From Axinella damicornis (taxonomy: Eukaryota > Porifera > Demospongiae > Axinellida > Axinellidae), in assembly GCA_963931865.1 (NCBI GenBank), contig OZ007510.1:2131205-2195204 (forward strand): a stretch of DNA of 64,000 nucleotides. Direction: 5' to 3'. Both the position numbers and the translations under genes were made by a program. Positions within the stretch are counted from its first letter, which is position 1. Each line of letters opens with the position of its first letter. Shown here one piece after another: positions 1-10,774 of this stretch. A model generated the notes under the pieces. That model ran no database searches. It was given only the letters and a program-made list of their open reading frames with translations, and had not been told where the DNA came from.

Positions 1-7
1 AACTTAC

Positions 8-1243
8 CAGTTGACCACCACAATCTTCTTCATCACTCTGAGGAAGGCTCCTGACTCAAACAGCAGAGGAGACACTATTACAATAAACGGTTCGCCTGAA
101 CAAAAAAAGCACAGTATTGCAGTGCAGTAACAATGACCTATGTGAGACTTGTGCAAATAAGGAGATCAAGCCATCATTCTACAGAGAAGAGGTTCCTACC
201 GAGAAATTGTAGTTTCTGTTACAACAGCTAGTAAGCATGCTGTATCTTGACAAATGCTCCAATACTACCGGTAAACATGTACAAGAATATTGGGGGTGGG
301 GGGGGGGGGGGCAATTCTTTTCTGGTCAAAGCCAGAAATCTTTCTAAGACTGCCTCCGATTTTCAGACATTGAGACGTCATCTCATTTTATATGTTCCTG
401 AAGGCAGTTATGGCCTGCAGTCATGCCAGCCTCCAACCTTTCAAGAAGAACTTGACTGCCTCCCATAACATGGCCCTCTTGATGTATGGATGGGTGCACA
501 TATTGAGCAGATTCCGCTTTCCTGCATCCTCAAAGATGATCCTGCCCAGCTTTGGTCTGTCAATATGACCGTCTTGCAGCAGCACGTCCACACCAAAGTG
601 GCCAATGATGAGCTTCCACGCTGCCTTGCCTGGCTCCACAACTGCATGTGAAAAAAGACACAATAAATTTGTCCCAAGCAAATAGATGAAGTATAGCAAT
701 GACAGAACTCTGCATCTAATCAGTGTTCTGTAGTTTAAGCAGAGTACCAGGACAAAGTTTAACATGCTTTGTTGCATGCTCTAAATATGCATCTATGACA
801 TGGCATGCAGGCTTATAGGGAAGTGGCCTCGTACCATGGACAATACACTACAATACAGTAGTGTATTGTCCATGCTCGTACATAGTCTCGGTCCCAGTCA
901 TTTTATAGCACTAGCAGATTAGTACTGCAAGTGACAAACGCTAGGGTGAGATAGCCTCGTTCCCAGGCTCCCTCTCCGACTAGGGGTGAGAAGGCCTGGG
1001 AATGAGGCAAATGCCAGCTGTCAGTTGTCTGGCCACTCAGTAGTGCACTCAGAGCTAGCTGTCTGACAGTATAAAATTGCATAATTTTTCACCTGTACCA
1101 TAAATCCAGCCACCACTTCCATATTCCTTACCCTGCCTTGCAATGAGGTCTGAGTCAATGATGGGGCACCCCAGGTCAGCCAAAGCAGTAGATACAGTGG
1201 ACTTCCCACTGGAGATGCCTCCGGTAACAGCGAAGAGGTGCAT
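8..1243 (-). CDS. DCAKD: Dephospho-CoA kinase (DCAKD/CoaE-like), 5' three exons, partial
   Basis: Catalyses the last step of coenzyme A synthesis, ATP-dependent phosphorylation of the 3'-OH of dephospho-CoA. I rebuilt three exons on the minus strand: 1243-1132, 641-438 and 95-8, all with GT-AG borders and matching phases (1, 1). The first exon starts MHLFAVTGG and carries the P-loop GGISSGKST at residues 8-16, followed by the conserved CPIIDSD. The second has VVEPG, the HFG...LLQ stretch, IDR.KLG and the KRNLLN..THP block typical of this kinase family. The third has the SPLLFE motif followed by KKIVVV. An in-frame ATG 16 codons upstream (1291) exists, but the family normally starts just before the P-loop beta strand, so 1243 is preferred. 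The gene runs off the left edge after the donor at 7-6. The start lies under 100 bp from the divergent cornichon gene. Confidence 0.92.
890..1015. repeat. Foldback repeat remnants of the GCCTCGTTCCCAGG family
   Basis: In DCAKD intron 1. TAGTCTCGGTCCCAG at about 884 and TAGCCTCGTTCCCAGG at about 954 are followed by GGCCTGGGAATGAGGC at about 993, so the right part folds back on itself. The segment TACTGCAAGTGACAAACGCT recurs almost unchanged near 57280. Confidence 0.5.
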
Positions 1244-1338
1244 TATTGTAATCCGTAAAACTTCGTTACACCGAGGCCGCAGGTTCCGCATATTACTAGT
1301 GTTGCAGTACAGTGCAGCCGTGACAGAGAAGACAAAAG
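1244..1338. promoter_or_regulatory. Shared divergent promoter region, DCAKD / cornichon
   Basis: Only 95 bp separate the preferred ATG of the minus-strand kinase (1243) from the first ATG of the plus-strand cornichon gene (1339). Both 5'UTRs and core promoters must overlap here or lie inside the neighbouring 5' exon. No TATA box is obvious. The role as a bidirectional promoter is inferred from geometry only. Confidence 0.55.
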
Positions 1339-4065
1339 ATGATGGGGATAGACTTCTACGTCTTTCTGCTGGCTATGGTGTTAGCAATAGTGCTTCTCTT
1401 CATGATGGTTTGGCATGTGAGTTGTACCATTTGACGTTCTCATGGCCAGTGGGGGTATGCGTTATTTGGAACAGTGGGTGGACCAGGTCTTGACGACGAG
1501 GTTTCCTTTACCTCTTTGCAGCTGATAATGGTAGATGAGTTGAGAAATGACTACAGAAATCCAGTGGACTTCTGCCAGAACTTGAACCGAGTAAGTGCAT
1601 AGCTATGTAGTCTCGTTCCCAGACCCCCCTCGGAAAAATCGAGAAAGGGTCTGGTAACACGTATGGCAATGCCACGTCCAATAGGAATTCAATCAGTTAC
1701 ACGATCACGTGTGAATGTTTACACTCGAGGTGATAATTGGAGTTGTGCGCCACTAAATAGCTGCATGTACAGTACTAAGTCTAGCTTGAACATGTCAGAC
1801 ACTGTACCAAGCCGTTCTACGCTACTACACGAGAGCGGAGAGCTGCACAGTACAAAAGTCGAATTACGACGGGAAGCTAACGGTATTAACGAAAGCTTTT
1901 CCCGTAGCCGACTGGTAGGCACACAAATACAGAAATGAAAGCTTCAATTGCCCCTCAATGCTTCTGTATGAATGTTCCGTACCTTATTCTGCCTCGGGAA
2001 ACTTCGACTGCCTTGTCAACTGAACGCCATGATGGTCACCGTATACCGATGAGTTTGCACATCCGCGATTGAACGTGACGTATATAATTTCTGCAATCTG
2101 ATTGGCGCGTGTATATAGCCCGCGCGGACACCGCATTGCCATACGTGTTGCCAGACCCTTTCTCGATTTTTCCGAGGGGGGTCTGGGAACGAGACTAGTG
2201 CATATGGTGTATTTCTGCACATGATGTCATGGCCGTAAACAAAGGGGTGACACTCCCATTTTCGCTGTAGTCGTAGCTGCAACCGGGCATCTTGACCCCA
2301 TATACTAAAGAAGGGGTGGAATCACTATACATTCTTCCGTATATTATTGGGTCAAGAGCAAAACGTGTCAAATGATTTTGGTCTTAAATCTAGGTCTCTT
2401 TGGACAATATTTTGATTGGAGTGTGTTTACACAATTTTGGTCTTGAAATTATTTAGACAACATTTTCATTGGAGTGTTTTTGCACAAATGTGTCCGCCAC
2501 TGGAAAGTCACTGGTTCGTGTCCTGATTTCCGAAGTTAAAAATTGTGTGCCGTCCTCAGGGCTAAACTCAAGTGGCCGGCCAGAAACCAGGAATATTCCT
2601 AAGCGTGATCAACATTCCTAAGTGTGACCGACACAAACATACATTGTCAAATGCACTCTCGCTACAAACTTGTTAAATGGACATATTGGTACATAGTCCA
2701 TGTCATGATGGGAGGAGCTACCACGCCCACTGACTGTCATCCCTCTCTCTCCCCAGCTGGTATTGCCAGAGTATGGAATCCACTTAGTTATCACGTTGAT
2801 GCTACTGCTGTGTGGCTACTGGTTCACCTTCATTTTCAACGTTCCAGTACTTGCTTACCACATCTGGAGGTACAGGGTATAACTAGTGGAATGTGTGACA
2901 TTGTGGGGCGAGCGTGAGTGCATGTGCGAAATTAGTATGTGGAACAGTTGTACGTACAAGACTGTCATGAGAATGTGACTATACATGAGAACAGTTCAGG
3001 TCACAGAATATTACACCAAAAGTACACTGTCGCATATGCACAACACAGAGTGAGGCTAGCTGAAGCAGTCTAGCGGCGATATGGCAGGTATTAACCTATA
3101 GCTATGCATGCTGCACACTGGTCCAGTACACCAATGATGATTGTGCTCTGCAGGACACGTACACGTAGCTACAGCTCTGAGGTCAACGAATAGGTAGGTC
3201 CACCAGAGGTGTTCGTCTTTGCTGTCGCCACTGGGGAAGTACAGAGGTAGGTAGGTCATGATCGATCTGTTGTCGCCATCCTGAGTCTCGGTGCCAGACT
3301 CTCGCGCACGGCGGAGATTTACGGTACGACGTCCGGAAATGAATGCAATGTTTCGTACGTTGTATTGCATTTACGGTATGGGAGACAGATCGACATACAT
3401 ATACGTTGTACAGCGCCATATAGCGCCGCGCGTGAGACTACGACTAGTGTGGGGCTCGCTCACACTCGCCCAATTAGATGTCAGGTATGCCGGAGCTCGA
3501 GGAAAGTGACTAAAACAGAGCTTACCAGCTACAGTACACGATTGTACCTGTCTCTGTTGAGTGTTGTAATAGTGAGTCACTCGTTATTTCACTTACAAGC
3601 GTATATTCACTGTTAGGAGTGTGTTCAACTCTCATCCCAGCTACTCGTTTATTAAGCGCTTGAGGTCTTCTGCTCGAACGGAGAAAATGCTATGAAGCAC
3701 ACCCAGGCATGTCATTTGAAATTGTGCATCTCGCTTATACATGTAGGTGCATATTTCCTTCCTGTGGAGATCTAGGTGCATGCAACTAATAACACTTTGG
3801 TCAAGTGTATCCCTTTCCTTTCTCCCTCCATCTTTCCTTCCTCCCTCCTCCATCTCCCCTTCTCCCCTCCCTCCGTCCTTCCTCCCTCTCTCCTCTTTCC
3901 TTCTCCCTCACCTCCAGATATGTCCGCCGTCCTACTATGTCCGGCCCCGGGCTGTATGACCCAACAGAGGTCATGAACCGTGCCCAGTTGACCCTCTACA
4001 CCAGAGAAGGCTTCATCAAAATTGGCTTCTATGTTCTCTCCTTTCTTGTGTACCTCTACAAGTGA
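1339..4065 (+). CDS. CNIH1: Cornichon homolog (CNIH1-type ER cargo receptor)
   Basis: Cornichon proteins are small multi-pass ER membrane proteins that load transmembrane cargo (EGF-family ligands, and AMPA receptors in vertebrates) into COPII vesicles. Exons: 1339-1416, 1522-1590, 2757-2869 and 3918 to about 4061/4065, with consistent phases (0, 0, 2). Exon 1 encodes a hydrophobic segment ending VWH. Exon 2 has [14 protein letters not shown], the signature cargo-binding region. Exon 3 has LVLPEYGIH, a second membrane segment and VLAYHIWR. Exon 4 has [18 protein letters not shown] and a last membrane segment ending YLYK. These match the CNIH1/2/3 branch rather than CNIH4. Reading through gives AAG TGA at 4060-4065 and a protein of about 135 residues, slightly shorter than the usual ~144. 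A GTGAGT donor at 4062 suggests a further tiny last exon that I could not place with certainty. Confidence 0.92.
1608..2197. mobile_element. MITE-like foldback element, ~590 bp, in cornichon intron 2
   Basis: The two ends are long, nearly perfect inverted repeats of over 60 bp. Both begin GTCTCGTTCCCAGACC and continue through the same CGGAAAAATCGAGAAAGG core. A TA dinucleotide flanks each end, as in Tc1/mariner-type target duplications. There is no transposase open frame, so this is a non-autonomous element. The left end lies only 17 bp after the intron donor at 1591. Confidence 0.8.
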
Positions 4066-4140
4066 GTCCTCTCTGATGCCTTGCAAACATGTGAATAATG
4101 TCCTTGGAGGCTGGCATGTACTGGTTTCCAGGAGTGGCCT

Positions 4141-4262
4141 AATTAGCCCTAACCCTAGCCTAGCCTAACCCCAAGCCAAACCCTAACCCTAGCTCTAGCC
4201 TAACCCTTACCTAACGTACCCTAGCCAAACCCTAACCCTAGCCTCATTGTTAGCCCTCACCC
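4141..4262. repeat. Degenerate interstitial telomere-like repeat (CCCTAA)n
   Basis: About 120 bp of CCCTAACCCTAGCC-like hexamers and heptamers, with CCCTAA appearing repeatedly among CCTAGC and CCAAAC variants. This fits an old interstitial telomeric sequence or a telomere-like microsatellite. It is not a chromosome end, because genes continue on both sides. Confidence 0.6.
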
Positions 4263-4904
4263 TAGTGTAATGCTTGCAAGGATCATGAAGGATGTGAATA
4301 GCCCTTGGACCAGGCTAGTATGTGCATGTAGCTACTTTCCTCAACCACAAGGAACACAAGCTGCCTGAAGGTAGAGTGTCAAGGATGGCTATAACATAGA
4401 GGAAGATCCTGGGAATTGGAGCAAACTACATTCAGTTGCATGACTTCAAGTGGCGATCATACACTGACTCGGATGTTGAATTGCAGTAGCTGACCTTGGT
4501 GGTGGAGTTATGAGTGCTTCTGTCTTCCCGTGGGTCGCCATTGCTTCTTTGACTGTATGTGATGTCAATAATGTTCATTGGGGCAAGCTGTAAGCTAGCC
4601 ACCTACGAGCAGAGTAGGAACGAGTAAATGTACATGCAATCAGAGTCTGTTGAACTATCCACGAGGTCAGAGTTCAGAATAAGACCTGAGACATTATTTT
4701 GGAAGATTGGTTTGCCCTACCAGTGAGTTCACCTGGTGGTGATCACAACGGTGTAGTAGGTACAATTTTTTTCCCCTACCAGGAGTGTAACCTGGCTAGC
4801 TATGCTTGCTTAGCTACTATCCCCTCAGTCACCTACATGAACAGTCCAGCGATGGGTAACTCTCTGTGCAGAGCTTTGACAAATTCTCACCTCCGCTCCC
4901 CGAT

Positions 4905-5325
4905 TGTGCCTCCTTCAGCTGCTGCTTCCCAATCACATCTGCCTGAGCTGCTGCTCCCAGAATGCATCTGCTTAAGCTGCTGCTCCCTGATTGCGTCCGC
5001 TTCAGCTGCTGCTCACTGATTGCATCTGCTTAAGCTGCTGCTCCCCGATTGCGTCCGCTTCAGCTGCTGCTCCCTGATTGCATCTACTTAAGCTGCTGCT
5101 CCCGATTATGTGCACTTCAGCTGCTGCTCCCTGATTGCATCCGCTTCAGCTGCTGCTCCCTGATTGCATCCACTTCAGCTGCTGCTCCCTGATTGCGTCC
5201 GCTTCAGCTGCTGCTCCCTGATTGCATCCGCTTCAGCTGCTGCTCCCTGATTGCGTCTGCTTCAGCTGCTGCTCCCTGATTATGTGCACTTCAGCTGCTG
5301 CTCCTGGATTGCAGTCCCTGGCTGT
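4905..5325. repeat. 29-bp minisatellite
   Basis: About 14 tandem units containing TTCAGCTGCTGCTCCCTGAT, with small substitutions (TGCATCC / TGCGTCC / TATGTGCA) between units. It creates spurious open frames rich in Ser, Cys and Ala. It lies downstream of cornichon. Confidence 0.8.
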
Positions 5326-5604
5326 TCTGGAAGGTTCCAGCCCCTTCCCAACATTCTCGAGCATTCTTCGTCGAGTTCAAGGTTTGGAGGTTGTAGTCAA
5401 GTACAAGGTTGCGCGTCACTAGTCTAGTCCCGCCCCACTTCCGTCACTCACAGACAGACCGGCACACGCACACACACTTTATAATGATGATGATTGTGGA
5501 ATCTCTTAATATCCTGTAGTCCCTTGCCCTTTATATTTCTCTTCTCTCCTTTCCCACACCACGCAAACATACACACACAAACATACACACACAAACACAT
5601 GTTT

Positions 5605-5638
5605 CCCCCCCCCCCCCCCCACACACACACACACACAC
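5605..5638. repeat. Poly-C run followed by (CA)n
   Basis: A 16-nt C run (5605-5620) is followed directly by a short CA microsatellite. Simple sequence only. Confidence 0.85.
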
Positions 5639-5773
5639 ATCCACTCCCACACATAGCATGATGGTTGCTTTAGTTCTGGCACTCACATGAATGCATCGTA
5701 GGCTAGGTTGTTACAATTTGCTACTGCAGAGGATGTTATTGTATTGCAATTGGAGGGCAACTTTCTGTGTGTT

Positions 5774-5779
5774 AATAAA
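5774..5779 (+). terminator. Candidate polyadenylation signal AATAAA
   Basis: A canonical AATAAA on the plus strand in an AT-rich context, 1.7 kb after the last recognised cornichon exon and before the convergent GMF gene. It could end the cornichon transcript. There is no direct evidence of use. Confidence 0.3.
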
Positions 5780-6079
5780 ATAATTATTTTAATAGTTTTA
5801 GTTGAGTTAAGGTCGCAAAAACCAACAATGAGACTGTCATCGTGGGAGCAAGCCCGACTGAGCCATTGAACTACAGTTGCACGAGTTTAATAGTGTTGGA
5901 AAAGTGGGCTGCATGATAGTAGCTTTGCTCAGACTGCACGGCTGCAGGCTAGCTGCCTTGGCCTGGGCTGTATAAAATAATTGGTGCTTGATGAAGTTCT
6001 TCGCATGAATAACATGGAGGTATACTGCAAGACTGGGTGGGGGGCTGGGAATGAGCATTTAGTAAATCCTGATCATTTG

Positions 6080-6375
6080 ACCTGGACTGGAGTGTATGCA
6101 GGCCTACACATGATCATGTGACAGGCCTGGAGTGTACACATGAACATCATGTGACCTGGCCTGGAGTGTATATATACACAAGAACATGTAATAGGCCTGG
6201 AGTGTACACATGATCATGTGACAGGCCTGGAGTGTACACATGAACATCATGTGACCTGGCCTGGAGTGTATATATACACAAGAACATGTGACAGGCCTGG
6301 AGTGTACACATGATCATGTGACAGGCCTGGAGTGTACACATGAACATCATGTGACCTGGCCTGGAGTGTACACAA
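6080..6375. repeat. Tandem array with ~100-bp higher-order period
   Basis: Sub-units of about 30-35 bp share GGCCTGGAGTGTACACATGA and end in ATCATGTGAC. They alternate in a fixed order of three variants, giving a higher-order period near 100 bp repeated about three times. Each unit contains a CATGATCATG or ACATCATGTGA palindrome. Confidence 0.75.
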
Positions 6376-6696
6376 AGTGCATGAAGTATATAGTCAGCGC
6401 TAGCATTACTATGATGACGATACCCTGCATGTTACTGTGTCCTCAAGCTCACTTCAAACTATGTGCTGGTACAATTTCAACTAGCACAGAGATGATAATT
6501 CCACAAAAAAAATTAATATACACACATTTTGCTCTTAGATCAACCAAGAAAGTTTACACACAGAAAAACGCTACACTACTGTTGATTACATCACAAGTCA
6601 TGTGAGCATGCAGAAACTACAGTGTGGACATGCCTCTGAGATGGAATGACAAAACTACACTATGTCCATCACCCTGATTATATTATGCAAATTCGT

Positions 6697-7564
6697 TCAT
6701 CTGAAGAAGAGTAGCTTCTGTCTGAGCCACTCTTCTGTTAGTTCATCTGTTGATCGAAGCTCAAAGACCTTCAAGGAAGAGCAAAAGTCAAAGCTAAATT
6801 AATGCTTCGAGTACATAGTGATAGTGAATATGACGTACAATGTATTCCTTGCAGTCATGACATTTTGGGTGTGTTGTGATCTTAAGTGACCACAATATTT
6901 ATGGATATCGATGCCATGCAGATACTGACCACTGACAGTTCGGTAGCTGCGACTGTAACCTTCATGTACATTACCAAACTGCAATTCCATTGCTGTAAAC
7001 AGGCAGGAATGTTGAACTGTAATTCAGTTGCATCACAAACACCAGTGTGATGTCTGCTTCATTTCCAAATATCGTGGATACTACAGGGACAGACTGAACC
7101 CCACATGCTTCCCCACCTTGGTGAATCCTCCATCAATGACGAGAGCATTCTTTGAGCCAGCATACATCATCTGAAGCTCAGGCTTGCAACCTGGAGTGGA
7201 AGAGAAGGCAATGACTCGTACTTTTAGCGTGCCAATTTCCTTTCTCTGCAAGTTACTGACTCAATGTGATCGAGGCTGGGGAGCCATTTGAACTGTTTAA
7301 TTACTAAACCAAGTCATGCGTGAACTTTGAAGGCGAACAGTGAGAAATTGATCTCAATTCTACATCAGCTGACTGCTGTCAGAGGAGGATCATGTGATGC
7401 TCCTGCAATTGCTCTTGCAATAGGGAAGTGCTCACATTGGACCTCTGCAGTGACCCCTCCCTCTAGTGCATAGTGACGTATTTTGTGCTATATATAATAC
7501 AGGGACATACGCCAATAGCTAGATTCCCTGGTGCTGCATAAATATCTATTATCTATCTATTCAA

Positions 7565-7611
<47 letters not shown>

Positions 7612-8025
7612 ACTAATTGAAGCCCCTCCCCCTCACCCTGCGGACTGACAAAGATGAAACAAAGGGGGTAGGACGTCCTGCCATCGTCATGCTTGAAGCA
7701 GTAGCTGTAGGCAATGTAGCGAGGTAGGTGGGCAGGAAGCAACTCCCCTAAGTCATCAGGAGATATGTCCTGGGGAGAGTGACAGAGAGGACCTCGTTCT
7801 ACCTCCACCCTAGCTTCGTCTTTTGAAATTTGAAAAATGGGGGCATAGTTTGCAAACAAAGACTGAAGCTGGGATGAAGCATGTGAACGAGGCTCGTGGT
7901 ACTTAGTTTGCAGACTTGGATAATGGGAAGCAACTGGAAGAGAGAGAAGATGATATGTCTGGTCAAGAATTCTGGTATTTGTGCGTACATAGCTTTGTGT
8001 GTGTGTGTGGGGAGGGGGGGGAGAG

Positions 8026-8089
<64 letters not shown>

Positions 8090-8221
8090 GCGTGTGTGCA
8101 TGTACATGTACCTCTACTTCGTCCTCTTCTACAGTAGGGTCTTCAATAATGGTCATAGTGTCTGTATCAATTTTCACTAAACATTTGGGTTGTGTGTGTG
8201 TGTGTGTGTGTGGGTGTGTGT

Positions 8222-8267
<46 letters not shown>

Positions 8268-8417
8268 AGGAGGATCCAGAGTTGGTTATGGTACACCTAA
8301 ACAATTGATCGCAGACTTACTGATGATGGCGGCATTGGTGGTGGCCTTCCTGAACCTGAACTTCTTCAGTTTCGCATTCAGACCATCGTCAACTGCACAC
8401 ACTTTCAAATTTTGCGC
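6697..8417 (-). CDS. GMFB: Glia maturation factor (GMF, ADF-H domain), first short exon not found
   Basis: GMF is an ADF/cofilin-fold protein that binds Arp2/3 and promotes debranching of actin networks; it does not bind actin like true cofilins. Exons on the minus strand: 8417-8321, 8176-8112, 7769-7637, 7190-7117 and 6768-6697 (stop at 6699-6697), with compatible phases. Diagnostic stretches in order are [63 protein letters not shown] and [19 protein letters not shown]. About 140 residues are covered, nearly the whole family length. The start Met is missing, because the first recovered exon begins at an acceptor; the family normally has only a few residues before this point. Introns contain long TG/CA and poly-G tracts. 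GMFB and GMFG are vertebrate duplicates, so the symbol stands for the single invertebrate GMF. Confidence 0.93.
7545..7612. repeat. (TCTA)n microsatellite
   Basis: About 16 copies of ATCT with one interruption, just beyond the GMF exon ending at 7637, inside the intron. Confidence 0.9.
8000..8100. repeat. (TG)n microsatellite in GMF intron
   Basis: Long TG dinucleotide tract with a poly-G interruption, lying between GMF exons 8176-8112 and 7769-7637. On the GMF strand it reads (CA)n. Confidence 0.9.
8190..8266. repeat. (TG)n followed by 31-nt poly-G
   Basis: TG repeat running into an uninterrupted G run at 8236-8266, within the GMF intron between 8176 and 8321. On the GMF transcript it would read poly-C then CA. 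Confidence 0.9.
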
Positions 8418-8439
8418 CTGGATGTGTGGAGGGTACCTT

Positions 8440-9012
8440 AGAATGAGGCTGGGTGAAACAGCATGGAATGAGGCTGGGTGGGAATGAGGCTGGGTGGGAA
8501 TGAGGCTAGGTGGGAATGAGGCTGGGTGGGAGTGAGGCTGGGTGGGAGTGAGGCGGGGTGGGAATGAGGCTGGGTGGGAATGAGGCTGGGTGGGAATGAG
8601 GCTGGGTGGGAATGAGGCTGGGTGGGAATGAGGCTGGGTGGGAATGAGGCTGGGTGGGAATGAGGCTGGGTGGGAATGAGGCTGGGTGGGAATGAGGCTG
8701 GGTGGGAATGAGGCTGGGTGGGAGTGAGGCGGGGTGGGAGTGAGGCGGGGTGGGAGTGAGGTGGGGTGGGAGTGAGGCTGGGTGGGAGTGAGGCTGGGTG
8801 GGAATGAGGCTGGGTGGGAATGAGGCTGGGTGGGAATGAGGCTGGGTGGGAATGAGGCCGGGTGGGAATGAGGCCGGGTGGGAGTGAGGCCGGGTGGGAA
8901 TGAGGCTGGGTGGGAATGAGGCCGGGTGGGAGTGAGGCTGGGTGGGAATGAGGCTGGGTGGGAATGAGGCTGGGTGGGAATGAGGCTGGGTGGGGATGAG
9001 GAATGAGGCTGG
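8440..9012. repeat. 16-bp minisatellite
   Basis: About 35 tandem copies of GGTGGGAATGAGGCTG with point variants (GGAGTGAGGCGG, GAGGCCGG). Since 3 x 16 = 48, every reading frame yields a 16-residue peptide repeat, which explains the long spurious open frame on the minus strand. The unit resembles the GGGAATGAGGCT end of the local foldback elements, so the array may have grown from one of them. Confidence 0.88.
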
Positions 9013-9999
9013 GTTACAGTATGGGAATGAGGGAGTAGACTCAGTTCCAGGCTTACCTGGCACCAAGGCTAGGGTAGGAGGGCCTTCAAACGAGGCTAGG
9101 GTAGGGCGATCTCAGAATTTGGCTACTTCCTTGACCTTTCAAACATACATTCTTGACTCAAAACGTGGCATCAGCTAAGCCAACAGGTGAACAAACATGC
9201 ACCACAGCTGCACAAAATGTGAACACCGTCAAACTGCTATCAGTAACCTATTGGGAGTCAACCTGGAACACACATAGCCTTTTACCCAGACTGATTTTGG
9301 TGCCTTTGTAACATTTCCTTCCACAAAGAAAGAGGAAGTCCTTTGGTTCAATGGGAGAGGAAATGCTTCAGTGAAAACACACATTGATGCTGAAAGCAAG
9401 AGCATCATCACCTTATGGCTGCAAACATGAGTACACTATAGCTAGATTCATACCAACCACAGACTGGCCATGGTGGGTTGCCAGCTAGAACTATTGAATT
9501 TGGGCAAGATGCACAGTCATAAATACATGATTTGGATGAGATTAAAACTTCAACTAGGAGTGCAGTTAGCCTTGTTCCCAGGCTCTCCCATATGTAAACA
9601 AAAAATCCGCATGTGACAAAACCAGCCTCGTTCCCAGTCCATCTCACCTCTAGTCTCAGCATCAGACCCTCCCCTAGAAGGTCTGATTATTGAGGATTTC
9701 AGGTTGCTTGTCCCAGATCCCATTCAAGAAATTAGCATAAGTATGGCCATGGAAACGGCCTTTGCATTTGAAGCCTAGGAAGTGCAAATTACTGTGTTCA
9801 TTCGAACGATTGTGCAATCGTTTATGGCAAGACAGCTATGCCATGTAAACGGCGAAGGCGCACACCGCACACTCTCTCATCAGTGCACGTGCGCCAAAAG
9901 GGATCTTGGACAAGCAACTTGAAATCCTCATATACACTTTTGACTTTAGGTAGCCTGCAGTATCTTGACCCTCTTCTGGTGTCATATCTGGGGTGGGCT

Positions 10000-10085
10000 T
10001 AGTCTCGTTCCCAGACCGTTTATCCAGCGCGTGTATACTAAAAGCGATCCGTGCTGGGGTTGGTTGGGTCTGGGACCGAGACTAG
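10000..10085. mobile_element. Short (~85 bp) foldback element
   Basis: Begins TAGTCTCGTTCCCAGACC and ends GGTCTGGGACCGAGACTA, so the termini are inverted repeats flanked by TA. Its interior GCGATCCGTGCTGGGGTTGG recurs in the element at 25523-25608. Confidence 0.75.
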
Positions 10086-10774
10086 GGTGGGCTCACCCTG
10101 CCCAACCTGGAAACGAAACGCAGAAGGGTCTGGGAACTAAGCTACGCAGATCCACTTCATACAGCAATCAGCCAAACACTCTAGGCAGATTTGTGGCCAA
10201 GAGGTCAAAGGCTGACTGCCGGTTCATTTAGCTGTGGTATTAAAAGGGCCAGGTCAGGGAGTTGGATATAATTTATCACCACTGTACAGTCTGGGAACGA
10301 GACTAGGTCCTGCTTACAGAGCACAAACAGTGTAGTTAGCATACAGTGCTGTGCACCCTATGCCAGTTTACCTCAACCCCGCCTTATAATTAGCTGTGAT
10401 GGCCGGAAACGGCTCAGCAGCAACTCCATTAAATCATTAGCTAGCTGCTACCATCATCCCTGCAAAAGGCTGTGCCATAAATTTGTAAACAGATATGCCA
10501 CGCCAAGACAAAAACAAGAGCATGATCGTACTCCCACTGACCATGATAGAGGATTAGTTCTGAGTTCAGAACTTCAGGATTCTTGACGCAGCATGAACTT
10601 ACTTCAGCTAAAGGTCAAAAGGTTAACTAATTATTGCCCGCCCACGCTCTAAATTTTCGAGTCTCTGCCACTAGCACTGCCACTGCACATTCGTCGTGAA
10701 GAGGAGAAGGTGTGACTAGGAACTGAAAGAAGCAAGTCCATGAAGGCAGACAGAGAAGTGACTACTGAGTGAAG

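Larger units (their letters stand above)
4066..6696. other. Cornichon 3' region / intergenic, repeat-rich
   Basis: No convincing exon found. It holds the telomere-like stretch at 4141-4262, the 29-bp minisatellite at about 4905-5325, CA-rich DNA and a poly-C run at 5560-5640, a plus-strand AATAAA at 5774-5779, and the tandem array at 6080-6375. A very short last cornichon exon may hide here; one candidate is an acceptor before 4487, giving AAT AGC TGA. Confidence 0.5.
8418..10774. other. GMF-TARBP1 divergent intergenic region
   Basis: Should hold the short first GMF exon and both promoters, but I could not identify the exon. Contents: the 16-bp minisatellite at 8440-9012, foldback fragments near 9567-9665, the 85-bp foldback at about 10000-10085, and more core fragments at about 10125 and 10290. 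No coding exon is supported between 9012 and 10774. Confidence 0.5.

Noticed and set aside
1339..4065. CNIH4 assignment for cornichon
   Set aside because: [20 protein letters not shown] and [14 protein letters not shown] fit the CNIH1/2/3 branch better.
7605..8177. 190-codon minus-strand open frame with a His-Thr run
   Set aside because: It only reads through a (CA)n microsatellite between two true GMF exons; splice sites remove the run.
8506..9066. 186-codon minus-strand frame rich in Ser-His-Pro
   Set aside because: It is a translation of the 16-bp minisatellite and has no start or domain evidence.
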